A stretch of 64,000 nucleotides of DNA, from IMG/VR virus record IMGVR_UViG_3300043570_001980, positions 62,001 to 126,000 of that record; one strand, 5' to 3'. A model generated the notes under the pieces. That model had not been told where the DNA came from, searched no databases, and saw only the letters and a list, made by a program, of their open reading frames with translations. Below, one piece after another: positions 1-7,607 of the stretch. This DNA is from a virus. The position numbers and the translations under genes are program-made. How positions within the stretch are numbered: the stretch's first letter is position 1; each line of letters starts with the position of its first letter.

Positions 1-1
1 A

Positions 2-391
2 TTTGCTGGCACTGAGTTTGCTATTATTCCTATTGCAGTGGCCAAAGCTCTAGTTGATGCAGGCAAGGTAAAACCCATTGGATTTACAGGCACACGTCGG
101 ATGGCACAATTTCCTGATGTCCCATTGTTAAACACAGTAGCGCCTGGTATCAATGTGTATGCGGCCTGGTCAATACAATTGCCGCCTGGCACAGACAAGG
201 ACATTGTTGCATGGTATCAACAGCAATTCAGCAAGGCTATTCGTTCAGCAGAATACAAAGAGTACACGGATGCCAATGTTATTTTCTATGCTGAAGATGA
301 GTTGACTCCTGTCGGGCTTCGAAAGCAAATGGACGAATTACGTGCGGCATTTATTCCTGTGTTGAGTCGAATTGATTTAAGTAAAGAATGA
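2..391 (+). CDS. TctC/Bug-family solute-binding protein, C-terminal part (5' end outside window)
   Basis: Open from the window edge, so only about 129 C-terminal residues are visible. The order FAGTEFAIIPIAVAKAL, then GKVKPIGFTGTRR, then PDVPLLNTVAPG and a segment starting LPPGTDKDIV matches the second lobe of tripartite tricarboxylate transporter receptors (TctC/Bug). These are periplasmic proteins that bind small carboxylates. Its stop codon overlaps the start of the next gene (ATGA), so it sits inside the phage-type operon rather than in a separate host segment. No membrane partners (TctA/TctB) are visible. The family call is fairly sure; the ligand and role in a virus are unknown. Confidence 0.7.
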   Translation, partial: FAGTEFAIIPIAVAKALVDAGKVKPIGFTGTRRMAQFPDVPLLNTVAPGINVYAAWSIQLPPGTDKDIVAWYQQQFSKAIRSAEYKEYTDANVIFYAEDELTPVGLRKQMDELRAAFIPVLSRIDLSKE

Positions 392-1020
392 AATACATAT
401 TCGTAGCCGGTGCTCCAGGCTCAAAATGGAGTAGCGTAGTTAAAAACATCTACTACAGCGCAGACATTGATCGTAGCGACTATAGAGATGAGTGGACTTA
501 TTATCACGACGCTGGCGATACTGGGGTTAAAGAACTAATGCATTTGGGTGCATACTTTGACCCCGGCATGATCTCTCCATTGCCCGAAGATTTAACCGCA
601 TTGAATCGAGAACAACTGGAAAAAATATTTGCAGAACCCTTTCAATTCAAAGAATCCAAAGGTACACGAATTATCAAAAGCCATGTGTTTTCCAATCATA
701 TTGAACATTTGCGAGAATTATTCCCTGAAACGCCTGTTGTAATTGTACATCGTGGCGATGATTCATGTCTGGGCTGGTGGGTCAAGTGTGGGCATTTTGA
801 CATCACTTACCCTGACTATCACGAGTATTTCAAAGACTTAAAACACATGGCTCGGATTATCAAAAGTCAAAATCGAGACATCCTGAAAGCCTGGTGGAAG
901 TACACTGGTAAAATAGTGTCAGACAATGTTCAATTGGCACAAGCACTAAACATTGAACTCCCGCCTGTGGAATATTCTCAAGACTATGCAACATCAGACG
1001 TAAGGGTAAAAGTAATATGA
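388..1020 (+). CDS. P-loop sulfotransferase-like protein
   Basis: 210 residues. It opens with a beta strand and a phosphate-binding-loop-like motif (FVAGAPGSKWSSV, residues 5-17), followed mid-protein by VVIVHRGDDSCLGWW. This layout (5' phosphosulfate loop, then a strand ending in R near a second loop) is typical of the sulfotransferase/P-loop superfamily. No canonical GxxxxGKT Walker A is present. The start overlaps the upstream stop and the stop overlaps the next start, indicating translational coupling. Substrate unknown. An adenylylsulfate-kinase-like gene lies 1.8 kb downstream, which makes a sulfo-transfer role possible but unproven. Confidence 0.45.
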   Translation: MKYIFVAGAPGSKWSSVVKNIYYSADIDRSDYRDEWTYYHDAGDTGVKELMHLGAYFDPGMISPLPEDLTALNREQLEKIFAEPFQFKESKGTRIIKSHVFSNHIEHLRELFPETPVVIVHRGDDSCLGWWVKCGHFDITYPDYHEYFKDLKHMARIIKSQNRDILKAWWKYTGKIVSDNVQLAQALNIELPPVEYSQDYATSDVRVKVI

Positions 1021-1679
1021 TAACAGAAGAATTCAAAAGCAGTTGGGATTACACAAAGAGTTATAGCACATATCATTTTGACAGCGTCAAAATAGATCGA
1101 TTCAAAGATGTAATCACCCATCTAGGACATATCGAACCCACATGGACAGCAGACATAGCAGACATTGTGGCCAACTCTAATCCAGCAACCTGGGAAACTC
1201 GCGGCTACAAAGGTGAAGGTGTTCCTCCTCCGCGTGAAGATTTGTTAGCAGAAGAATACGACATTGAACGTGTGGGTGCAGATCCCAAAATGATCATTAC
1301 TCACATTAACTGGCGTATTCCCGCTTCGTTGCAAGCAATTACCGCGGCATTTGGCCTTGATGATTGCATGGAACGCATACATGTACAACAACCTGGAGAA
1401 GTGTGGAACTTACACATAGACAAACTGCAGAAATGGTGCCCAGAAGATCCGTCAAAGATAGGACGTTATTTTGTACAATTAACAGACTGGCAACCAGGAC
1501 AGTTTTGGGAATATGGGAACTATCACTGGAATCAATGGCAGGCCGGCGATGTATCAACATTCGACTGGGTTAACATACCGCACTCCACAGCCAATGCAGG
1601 TCACCATCCTAGAGTGACATTTCAGTTGACTGGTGTTATCACAGATAAGACTCGCAATTTCTTATCCTCACTACAATGA
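1017..1679 (+). CDS. 2-oxoglutarate/Fe(II) dioxygenase-like (aspartyl-hydroxylase-like) protein
   Basis: 220 residues. The C-terminal half carries an HxD element (WNLHIDKLQKW) and, about 60 residues on, VNIPHSTANAGHHPRVTFQLTG. This is the HxD...H...R arrangement expected for a double-stranded beta-helix non-haem iron oxygenase that binds 2-oxoglutarate through the late Arg. The 44694-45233 protein ends with a closely similar pattern, so two diverged copies exist. Overlaps both neighbours by 4 bases. Target (protein residue, nucleotide or small molecule) cannot be inferred. Confidence 0.5.
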   Translation: MITEEFKSSWDYTKSYSTYHFDSVKIDRFKDVITHLGHIEPTWTADIADIVANSNPATWETRGYKGEGVPPPREDLLAEEYDIERVGADPKMIITHINWRIPASLQAITAAFGLDDCMERIHVQQPGEVWNLHIDKLQKWCPEDPSKIGRYFVQLTDWQPGQFWEYGNYHWNQWQAGDVSTFDWVNIPHSTANAGHHPRVTFQLTGVITDKTRNFLSSLQ

Positions 1680-1885
1680 GCACAGACACATCAACAAGAA
1701 GTTTAGTCAAGACAATTAGTTGGCGTATAACTGGTAGCGGTGCAACTTTTGCAATATCTTATTTGGTGCTAGGTGATTTTTCTGTTGCTGGCACAATTGC
1801 AATAACTCAAGTCACACTGAATACCATATTGTATTACGTACACGAAAGAATTTGGAACAAGATTGCATGGCAAAAACACTTTTAA
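1676..1885 (+). CDS. DUF2061-family small membrane protein
   Basis: 69 residues. The pattern RSLVKTISWRITGSGATF followed by a hydrophobic stretch and TLNTILYYVHERIWNKI matches the DUF2061 family of small proteins with two predicted membrane helices, found in bacteria and marine phages. Function of the family is not established. In other phages and bacteria it sits near sulfur-metabolism genes, which fits the adenylylsulfate-kinase-like gene nearby, but this is only association. The end overlaps the next gene by 19 bases. Confidence 0.7.
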   Translation: MSTDTSTRSLVKTISWRITGSGATFAISYLVLGDFSVAGTIAITQVTLNTILYYVHERIWNKIAWQKHF

Positions 1886-2496
1886 TATTAACAGGGCCGC
1901 AGGGATCCGGTAATCATTTATGGTCAAAAATCTTTGCACTACATCCCGATGTGTATGCCTGGCATGCCTTGTTACATGAATACTGGATAGGACATGATCA
2001 AGAACCCTTTGCTGAGTACTGGGAAGATCCTGATCGGCTAAAGGAATTCAACTGGGGCAACTGCGAGTACTTTGTGACCAGCGTAAGCACACCATACATG
2101 ATGAACGGTGAGCGCACCGTGCCCAACATTGTGCGTTTTGCTGCCACTGCCATGGGTCTGGGCATTCGTGTAAAGATTGCTATCATTGGTCGTGACCGTA
2201 ACATATTAAACTATCAAGAAACTCGTGTGCGAGGTGAACCCACATATGATATAGCACTAGCAGAATATGAAAAATTAACAACATGGAATCCTGTATTCCT
2301 AAGTTACGAGTTACTTCATCTTTATAGAGAAAATTATTTGCTTCAAATTTCAAAACAATTAGAATTCCCTATAGAGTTTGATCATCCACAATTGAAATAT
2401 GTTCTGCAGGATGATACCAACAGTAAATACTTTCAACCTGTGGAACATCATGCCACAGATGATCTAGCACAACACTCTTCAAGGAAATGGAAATGA
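1867..2496 (+). CDS. P-loop sulfotransferase/kinase-like protein
   Basis: 209 residues from ATG 1867, chosen because the protein then begins MAKTLLILTGPQGSGNHLWS, a strand plus P-loop near the N-terminus; the in-frame ATG 15 bases earlier adds nothing recognisable. GPQGSGNH lacks the Lys-Ser/Thr of Walker A and resembles the PAPS-binding loop of sulfotransferases. Later IAIIGRDRNILNYQETR resembles the second conserved block (strand, R, helix). Third residue block and substrate not identifiable. Shares general design with 388-1020 and complement(4486-5619) but not obvious sequence identity. Confidence 0.45.
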   Translation: MAKTLLILTGPQGSGNHLWSKIFALHPDVYAWHALLHEYWIGHDQEPFAEYWEDPDRLKEFNWGNCEYFVTSVSTPYMMNGERTVPNIVRFAATAMGLGIRVKIAIIGRDRNILNYQETRVRGEPTYDIALAEYEKLTTWNPVFLSYELLHLYRENYLLQISKQLEFPIEFDHPQLKYVLQDDTNSKYFQPVEHHATDDLAQHSSRKWK

Positions 2497-2515
2497 ATAT
2501 GCACGGAAAAACTTA

Positions 2516-2845
2516 ATGTTACCATATTTGCGAGAAGACATTGGTAACTTGTACAAAAAAATTATAGTAGTTGGATTATACAATTCTGCATCTTTTTCAA
2601 AAAAAGAAAGAGACTATATTTTTTCTTATGTAAGTAAAAAGAATAATTGCGATCAATGTTATATTGACCATTTACCCTTTGAATTTAACATCAACACATT
2701 TGATAGTAATATAATTAACCTAGTTGATAAATTGATTAGCGATTCGGCATATTATGACAATACCGTAGATCCACAATTGTTACTACAGATAAAATGTATT
2801 ATTGCATTTACTCATTTTGCAAATGCAATGAACAACTTAAGATAA
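2516..2845 (+). CDS. small AhpD/carboxymuconolactone-decarboxylase-like protein
   Basis: 109 residues, AT-rich. The segment FSKKERDYIFSYVSKKNNCD followed by QCYIDH contains the CxxCxxxH signature and an upstream acidic residue (KKERD) as in AhpD/CMD-domain alkylhydroperoxidases, which use the two cysteines as a redox pair. Much shorter than AhpD (about 170 residues), closer to single-domain CMD proteins. Start ATG 2516 lacks a strong ribosome site. The canonical AhpD of this genome is at 61489-61995. Assignment rests on the motif and predicted all-helical character. Confidence 0.45.
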   Translation: MLPYLREDIGNLYKKIIVVGLYNSASFSKKERDYIFSYVSKKNNCDQCYIDHLPFEFNINTFDSNIINLVDKLISDSAYYDNTVDPQLLLQIKCIIAFTHFANAMNNLR

Positions 2846-2857
2846 TAGGAAATAAAA

Positions 2858-3652
2858 ATGACACAACGTATTTTAATCATGGGCCTGCCCGGCGCAGGCA
2901 AGACTTATTTGGCTCAACACATTGTTGACCATTTGCAAGCAGATAAAAAACGTGTGGGTTGGTTAAACGCCGACGATGTGCGTAAAAAATACAATGACTG
3001 GGATTTCAGTGATGCTGGACGTATTCGTCAGAGTTTACGTATGCGTGAACTAGCAGATTCTATGACAGATGTAGATTATGTTATCTGTGATTTTGTTGCA
3101 CCATTGGTTGAAATGCGCAACAACTTTAAGGCAGACTGGACAGTTTGGGTTGACACAATCGATAAAGGTCGTTACGAAGATACAAACAAAGCCTTTATTG
3201 CTCCAGAAGTATATGACTTCCGTATTATTGAACAGCATGGCGAGAAATGGGGTGAGTTTGTAGCCGCACACATATTAGATAATAGACGTCGTCCTACATT
3301 TGATTGGCAAAAAGAAACTGTGCAAATGCTAGGCCGTTGGCAACCGTGGCATGCAGGCCATCGTGCGTTGTTCGAACGTGCTATTGCTAAAACTGGGCAA
3401 GTTGTAATTCAGATACGTGATTGTCAAGGTTGGCAAGGATCCAATCCTTTTGCTATAGAACAAGTCAAGTCATTTATTCGACGTGATTTAGATATGTTAT
3501 ATCAGGGTCAATATGAAATACAAATTGTCCCAAACATTGTAAACATTACATATGGTCGCGATGTTGGCTATAAAATTGAACAAGAGTCATTTGATTCATC
3601 AGTAACTGATATCAGCGCAACTAAAATTCGTAAGAGCATGGGACTTGAGTGA
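2858..3652 (+). CDS. adenylylsulfate-kinase-like / nucleotidyltransferase fusion
   Basis: 264 residues, two domains. Residues 1-140 look like an APS kinase or small P-loop kinase: RILIMGLPGAGKTYLA (Walker A) and GWLNADDVRKKYNDWDFS, the NADDxR...DFS block of CysC. Residues about 150-264 form a HxGH nucleotidyltransferase: MLGRWQPWHAGHRALFERA and a late SATKIRKSMG, equivalent to the ISxTxxR motif of NMN/pantetheine adenylyltransferases. A good ribosome site (AGGAAA) precedes ATG. If the kinase half makes PAPS it could feed the neighbouring sulfotransferase-like proteins. The second half resembles GRFQP-type enzymes more than ATP sulfurylase, so its substrate is open. Confidence 0.65.
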   Translation: MTQRILIMGLPGAGKTYLAQHIVDHLQADKKRVGWLNADDVRKKYNDWDFSDAGRIRQSLRMRELADSMTDVDYVICDFVAPLVEMRNNFKADWTVWVDTIDKGRYEDTNKAFIAPEVYDFRIIEQHGEKWGEFVAAHILDNRRRPTFDWQKETVQMLGRWQPWHAGHRALFERAIAKTGQVVIQIRDCQGWQGSNPFAIEQVKSFIRRDLDMLYQGQYEIQIVPNIVNITYGRDVGYKIEQESFDSSVTDISATKIRKSMGLE

Positions 3653-4494
3653 TTCTGCCTGATTTTATTTTACCTAGTAGGATAAATCAACGTTGGGAAT
3701 ACAGCGGCATTGACAGCGTTAACTCTGCGCTAGATAGAGATCATTTTACTAGATACAAATTTACAGTAGATTACAAATACAACAGTCGAGGCTTCAGAGA
3801 TTCTGAATGGCCTGTGGATCTAAAAAAGTCAATTTGGTGTATTGGTGATAGCTTTACTGTGGGCATTGGAAGTCCGTTATCTCACACTTGGCCAAATATA
3901 CTACAGTCACAGTTAAAACAACGAACTATAAATGTAAGCATGGACGGTGGTAGTAATCCATGGATTAAAAGAAAAGCATTAACAGTTATTCAAGAAATTG
4001 TTCCTGAAACGGTAATCATACATTGGAGTTATCTACATCGTAGAGAAAATAGTTATCAAACAGTATTGAATAAAAAGTGGAGAGACTTTTACAACAATGT
4101 TAAAGATTCTTCTTGGCCCGCATGTCCCAACATCAACCACATGGATACCTTACCTAAATTTATATCTGACGAATTAAAAACATGTGATCAATCTTGGACA
4201 AATGTCAGTGATGAGGATCTGAAACTGCATTTTACTAGAAGCACAGATGAGGCAGACATAGCATTGACCATTGATTGTATTAACAAGATTGAAGAAAACA
4301 AAGGCAACTGTAACATAATTCACAGCGTTATTCCTAATTTTTCTGCGCCTGGTTTTAAATCAATGTTTCGCGAGCAATTACCTGATGTACAATTTATTCC
4401 TGAATTTGAAAAATTAGATCTTGCTAGAGACGGCTATCATTATGATATCAAAACTGCCGCTGCCTTTGTGGACAAGATTACAGATTTACTTTAA
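3649..4494 (+). CDS. SGNH/GDSL-type hydrolase-like protein
   Basis: 281 residues from GTG 3649, overlapping the previous stop. WCIGDSFTVGIGSPLSHTWP is SGNH block I (catalytic Ser in GDS) and the C-terminal LARDGYHYD fits the DxxH of block V. Between them are a Gly-containing loop (SMDGGSNPW) and an HWS motif. SGNH enzymes remove or transfer acyl groups, often on polysaccharides. Similar layouts recur at 41530-42228 and 52199-52903. The 3' end converges with the minus-strand gene and overlaps it by 9 bases. No signal peptide, so it likely acts in the infected cell. Confidence 0.55.
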   Translation: MILPDFILPSRINQRWEYSGIDSVNSALDRDHFTRYKFTVDYKYNSRGFRDSEWPVDLKKSIWCIGDSFTVGIGSPLSHTWPNILQSQLKQRTINVSMDGGSNPWIKRKALTVIQEIVPETVIIHWSYLHRRENSYQTVLNKKWRDFYNNVKDSSWPACPNINHMDTLPKFISDELKTCDQSWTNVSDEDLKLHFTRSTDEADIALTIDCINKIEENKGNCNIIHSVIPNFSAPGFKSMFREQLPDVQFIPEFEKLDLARDGYHYDIKTAAAFVDKITDLL

Positions 4495-5619
4495 CAAAGC
4501 TGTGGCATGCCAGGTTTTGATTTCTTCTTTTATTGTTGATTGAATATCTTCATCAGAGTACTGAATACCCTTGCCTGTGGCTTCTGACCATTTATTGTAA
4601 ACATCAACACACTGAGAAAAATTATTAATTAATAACTTCTTTTCCAGCATTGTCTGCAGTTTTATTGGTACAGGCGTGACCAACACTTTATTTTCTACCA
4701 GTTCGTTGATGGCATTGTGTGCTTTTTGATAACCAGGCCCGTTTTTTATTAAGAAACGTTGATCAATCACGGACAAAGACTTTGGTATCTCTGTTCTTGC
4801 CAGGCTTTGTAGTTGCACATTATCAAAGTTGGATTCTTTTCCGTCATAGGTCAACTGTGGATGGTCAACAGTTGGCAGTTGTGTGCTGATTCCGCTTAGA
4901 TCGCTGATCAAGTAATGACACTTATTCCAGTCAGCAAACTCTAGTTCAAAGATGTCTTTCCAGGACCGTTTATTTGGTTGCTGGCCAAAGATAGACAGCC
5001 CAAGTATGTACTCTTCTAGTCTTGACATATCTTTGTCGTATTTAAAATACGAGTTAACGTCAAAGTGATTGTCTACCCAGGCCAGATACTCAACATACTG
5101 GTCAAGGTATTTTGTTAGTGCCAATGGATCAACGTTGATCTTATTTTTATAAATGTTAGAAAATGCATCAACTTTTTCTTGATGGCTAAACACATTTAAT
5201 TTCTTTGACTCGTTTGATATACACCAGCTCAATCCATGCTCAAACAAATTGTCTCGTTGGGCACTGATGATGTAAAAATTTTGATTTAGATATTCGTAAA
5301 AAGGAACTTGACTAGCAATAGTGTCCTGTCGTTTTTTAATATGATAATGTGCTAGTCTTGTGGTTTTATAATGTTTAACTGAGCCAAGAAGTTCTGTGAT
5401 TTCCCCCAGTGTTTGATAATACCCCCATTTTTGTCGATCTTCAAACTTGCCCAGCACTTCTTGATTAAATGTAGGGCTATAATATTTCATAATGCCGTTG
5501 GTTAATTCATGCAAATTAATCACAGGCTGATCAAATGCGTGTGCATTCATGTAAACTGTGATTAATCTTTGTAGTAGAGTACTGCCAACACGATCGGGCG
5601 TGAGAATCAAAACATTCAT
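4486..5619 (-). CDS. sulfotransferase-like P-loop protein (minus strand)
   Basis: 377 residues if translation starts at the ATG at 5619 (MNVLILTPDRVGSTLLQRLI). The longer reading frame up to 5709 would run into the endolysin gene and adds no domain. LTPDRVGSTLLQRL is a sulfotransferase-type phosphosulfate loop (P-R-V-G-S-T). FYIISAQRDNLFEHGLSW is a plausible second nucleotide-binding block (RDN...S). It is the only convincing gene on the minus strand in 64 kb and is wedged tail-to-tail with the SGNH gene and head-to-head with the lysis operon. Substrate unknown. Confidence 0.6.
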   Translation of the reverse strand: MNVLILTPDRVGSTLLQRLITVYMNAHAFDQPVINLHELTNGIMKYYSPTFNQEVLGKFEDRQKWGYYQTLGEITELLGSVKHYKTTRLAHYHIKKRQDTIASQVPFYEYLNQNFYIISAQRDNLFEHGLSWCISNESKKLNVFSHQEKVDAFSNIYKNKINVDPLALTKYLDQYVEYLAWVDNHFDVNSYFKYDKDMSRLEEYILGLSIFGQQPNKRSWKDIFELEFADWNKCHYLISDLSGISTQLPTVDHPQLTYDGKESNFDNVQLQSLARTEIPKSLSVIDQRFLIKNGPGYQKAHNAINELVENKVLVTPVPIKLQTMLEKKLLINNFSQCVDVYNKWSEATGKGIQYSDEDIQSTIKEEIKTWHATALLK

Positions 5620-5649
5620 TGTAACATACTTATAAAATTCTGGGATCCA

Positions 5650-5655
5650 TAAATA
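5650..5655 (+). promoter_or_regulatory. candidate late promoter (CATAAATAC) of lysis operon
   Basis: ATAAATA lies 22 bases before the endolysin start in the divergent gap between the minus-strand gene and the lysis cassette. It matches the core of the T4 late promoter (TATAAATA). The leader then carries ATAGGA as ribosome site. The motif is short, so position is the main support. Confidence 0.45.
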
Positions 5656-5676
5656 CTTTTCAAATAGGACAATATT

Positions 5677-6315
5677 ATGAGCTTTGACTTTGAATTTACA
5701 CAGCAACAATTAAATCAAATGGTTCCGGGTAATCCCCATATAGATCACTGGTTCGAAGCAGTGGCAGAAATACTACCCGACTACGACATCAATACTAAAT
5801 CTCGTGTGGCAATGTTTATTGCACAATGCGCACACGAATCAGGCGGGTTTCGAGCCATTAAAGAAAATTTAAATTACAAGGCAGCAAGTTTACGCAAGAT
5901 ATTCCCAAAATATTTTCCCAACGATGAAATAGCCAATCGCTATGCCAGTTTGCCCAACAAGCAAGAAGCCATTGCCAATAGAATATATGCCAGCAGAATG
6001 GGCAATGGCCCAGAAGAATCTGGAGATGGCTATCGCTATTGCGGGCGTGGACTAATTCAGTTGACCGGCAAGTCCAACTATGAAAATTTTGCCATGAGTA
6101 TTGAAACCGCAGTAGAGGATGTTCCTGAATATTTGGCAACCTTTGAAGGTGCAGTACAATCAGCCTGTTGGTTCTGGGAAACCAACAATTTAAATCAGTG
6201 GGCTGACAAAGGTGACGTGCTCACTGCTACCAAACGCATCAACGGTGGAACCATTGGTCTCGACGATCGTATCAAACACTACAATCATGCCCTGCACATA
6301 TTAGGAGAACACTAA
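5677..6315 (+). CDS. endolysin, glycoside hydrolase family 19 (chitinase-like muramidase)
   Basis: 212 residues. FIAQCAHESGGFRAIKENLN carries the catalytic Glu (HESGGF, about residue 51) of GH19 lysozymes, followed by LIQLTGKSNYENFA and VQSACWFWETNNLN, both GH19 hallmarks. It should cut the glycan strands of peptidoglycan to release progeny. No signal peptide, so it needs the holin encoded at 8206. First gene of a lysis cassette with the spanin pair immediately downstream; a late-promoter-like ATAAATA sits 22 bases upstream. Length is normal for a single-domain phage GH19 enzyme. Confidence 0.88.
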   Translation: MSFDFEFTQQQLNQMVPGNPHIDHWFEAVAEILPDYDINTKSRVAMFIAQCAHESGGFRAIKENLNYKAASLRKIFPKYFPNDEIANRYASLPNKQEAIANRIYASRMGNGPEESGDGYRYCGRGLIQLTGKSNYENFAMSIETAVEDVPEYLATFEGAVQSACWFWETNNLNQWADKGDVLTATKRINGGTIGLDDRIKHYNHALHILGEH

Positions 6316-6316
6316 A

Positions 6317-6796
6317 ATGTGGCAAATTACCTGGATACTTGGATTACTGCCAGAATGGTTTTGGCATGTAATCACTATCGGTGGTGCTGTTGCACTAGTG
6401 GTTGCTATGGCATTGAGTCGTATTCCATTTGTTAGCCAATACAACCTGCTGATTAAACTAGTCGGTATAACAGCTTTGTTACTGGGTGTATGGATGGAAG
6501 GCGGCATTGCCAACGAAGCAAAATGGCAGGCCAAAGTTGCTGACATGGAAGCAAAGTTAGAAGAAGCTAAAAAAGAATCTGTCAAAGTCAACACAGTGGT
6601 AGAAACCAAAGTTGTTACCAAGACTAAAGTTATCAAAGAAAAAGCTGATACTATAATTCAGTATGTTGACAGAGAAAAAGAGATTGTTAAATTTGATACA
6701 ACCTGTCCTATTCCCAAAGAAGCAATTGATGTACACAACGAAGCCGCACGTATGAATCAAGCCATTGAAGAAATGCGTAAAGGAGCCAAGAAATGA
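6317..6796 (+). CDS. inner-membrane spanin-like protein (i-spanin)
   Basis: 159 residues. Two hydrophobic segments (about residues 16-33 and 46-62) are followed by a long Lys/Glu-rich coiled-coil-like region (KVADMEAKLEEAKKE, then KVVTKTKVIKEKADTI). An N-terminal membrane anchor plus periplasmic coiled coil, directly after the endolysin and overlapping a lipoprotein gene, is the standard organisation of an Rz-type i-spanin, which helps fuse inner and outer membranes at lysis. Two rather than one membrane segment is slightly unusual. Assignment is by architecture and context. Confidence 0.65.
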   Translation: MWQITWILGLLPEWFWHVITIGGAVALVVAMALSRIPFVSQYNLLIKLVGITALLLGVWMEGGIANEAKWQAKVADMEAKLEEAKKESVKVNTVVETKVVTKTKVIKEKADTIIQYVDREKEIVKFDTTCPIPKEAIDVHNEAARMNQAIEEMRKGAKK

Positions 6797-7059
6797 AGTA
6801 CACTATTTTAGCATTGATGTTAGCATTAACAGCCTGCTCAACTACTGTACCAGTCAAGCCGGCATTTCCTGTGGCACCACAAATTCTACTAGAGCGTTGC
6901 CCAGACTTGATGCTGATTGATGACGGCAAAAATACCTTGCGTGAAATGTTAAAAGTAGTTATTCAAAACTATGCTACCTATTATCAATGTGCCGAAAAAA
7001 CACACGGATGGCAGGACTGGTACAAGGACCAAAAGAAAATCTACGAGGAAATTAAATGA
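6793..7059 (+). CDS. outer-membrane lipoprotein, probable o-spanin
   Basis: 88 residues. Short signal peptide with lipobox LTAC (Cys about residue 15) then a Pro-rich stretch (VPVKPAFPVAP), as in Rz1-like o-spanins, and ILLERCPDLMLIDDG. The gene overlaps the i-spanin by 4 bases. It would be lipidated at the outer membrane and pair with the i-spanin across the periplasm. Longer than lambda Rz1 but similar to T4-like o-spanins. Confidence 0.7.
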   Translation: MKYTILALMLALTACSTTVPVKPAFPVAPQILLERCPDLMLIDDGKNTLREMLKVVIQNYATYYQCAEKTHGWQDWYKDQKKIYEEIK

Positions 7060-7409
7060 AACGCATTTTGCTAGCATTGGCTGTTGTTTCATTAACTGGT
7101 TGTGGTACTATCAAAGAATATTGGCCAAGAGCGCACGATCCTGAAATGTTTGGTGCATTGGTTGACGTAGACATTGCAGTTGAACGTGTTAATTGCAACG
7201 CACCGGACTGGTCCAAAGCCATTGACTTGTCCACTCGGTTGGCACGTTTTAGTGAGTGGCGCGGTGATCCTCAAGCCACAAACCTCAAAGGGCTACAAGC
7301 GCACACAGAGCGCATGAGTCAAGGTGGCAGTCAAGTATTTTGCGATCTTGGCAAGAAAACTGCCGCACAACGTATACAAGCCGCTCGATCGGCCTGGGAA
7401 GGAAGATAA
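7056..7409 (+). CDS. second putative lipoprotein of the lysis cassette
   Basis: 117 residues. The N-terminus MKRILLALAVVSLTGCGTIK is a lipoprotein signal with lipobox LTGC. The mature part is polar with two more cysteines (NCNAPDW, QVFCDLG) and no recognised domain. Coupled to the o-spanin gene by ATGA overlap. It could be an accessory spanin component, a superinfection or lysis-timing factor, or an unrelated envelope protein. No evidence separates these. Confidence 0.6.
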   Translation: MKRILLALAVVSLTGCGTIKEYWPRAHDPEMFGALVDVDIAVERVNCNAPDWSKAIDLSTRLARFSEWRGDPQATNLKGLQAHTERMSQGGSQVFCDLGKKTAAQRIQAARSAWEGR

Positions 7410-7597
7410 TGCATACATTAGAACAAGAAATTCAGGCCATTGTTGAACAATGCCAAATGGGCAACATCTCTGAAGATGAACACAATTATCTTCTTACTGA
7501 GATACGTGACATTCGTGCCGCACAAGAGTGTGCCGGCAACGAAGAATTATTCCGCTATGTTGTTCAAGCCTGCAACATAGCAATGAAATTGATATAA
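7409..7597 (+). CDS. small conserved-looking hypothetical protein
   Basis: 62 residues from ATG 7409 (TAATG overlap with the previous stop; GGAAG ribosome site just upstream). Mostly helical and acidic (TLEQEIQAIVEQCQMGNISE). No membrane segment or known domain recognised. Location inside the lysis/envelope operon is the only hint of role. Confidence 0.55.
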   Translation: MHTLEQEIQAIVEQCQMGNISEDEHNYLLTEIRDIRAAQECAGNEELFRYVVQACNIAMKLI

Positions 7598-7607
7598 AAG
7601 GAAACAA

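Noticed and set aside
2858-3652. C-terminal half as ATP sulfurylase
   Set aside because: The motif GRWQPWHAGH matches NMN/pantetheine-type adenylyltransferases better than the QxRNPxHxxH motif of sulfurylase.
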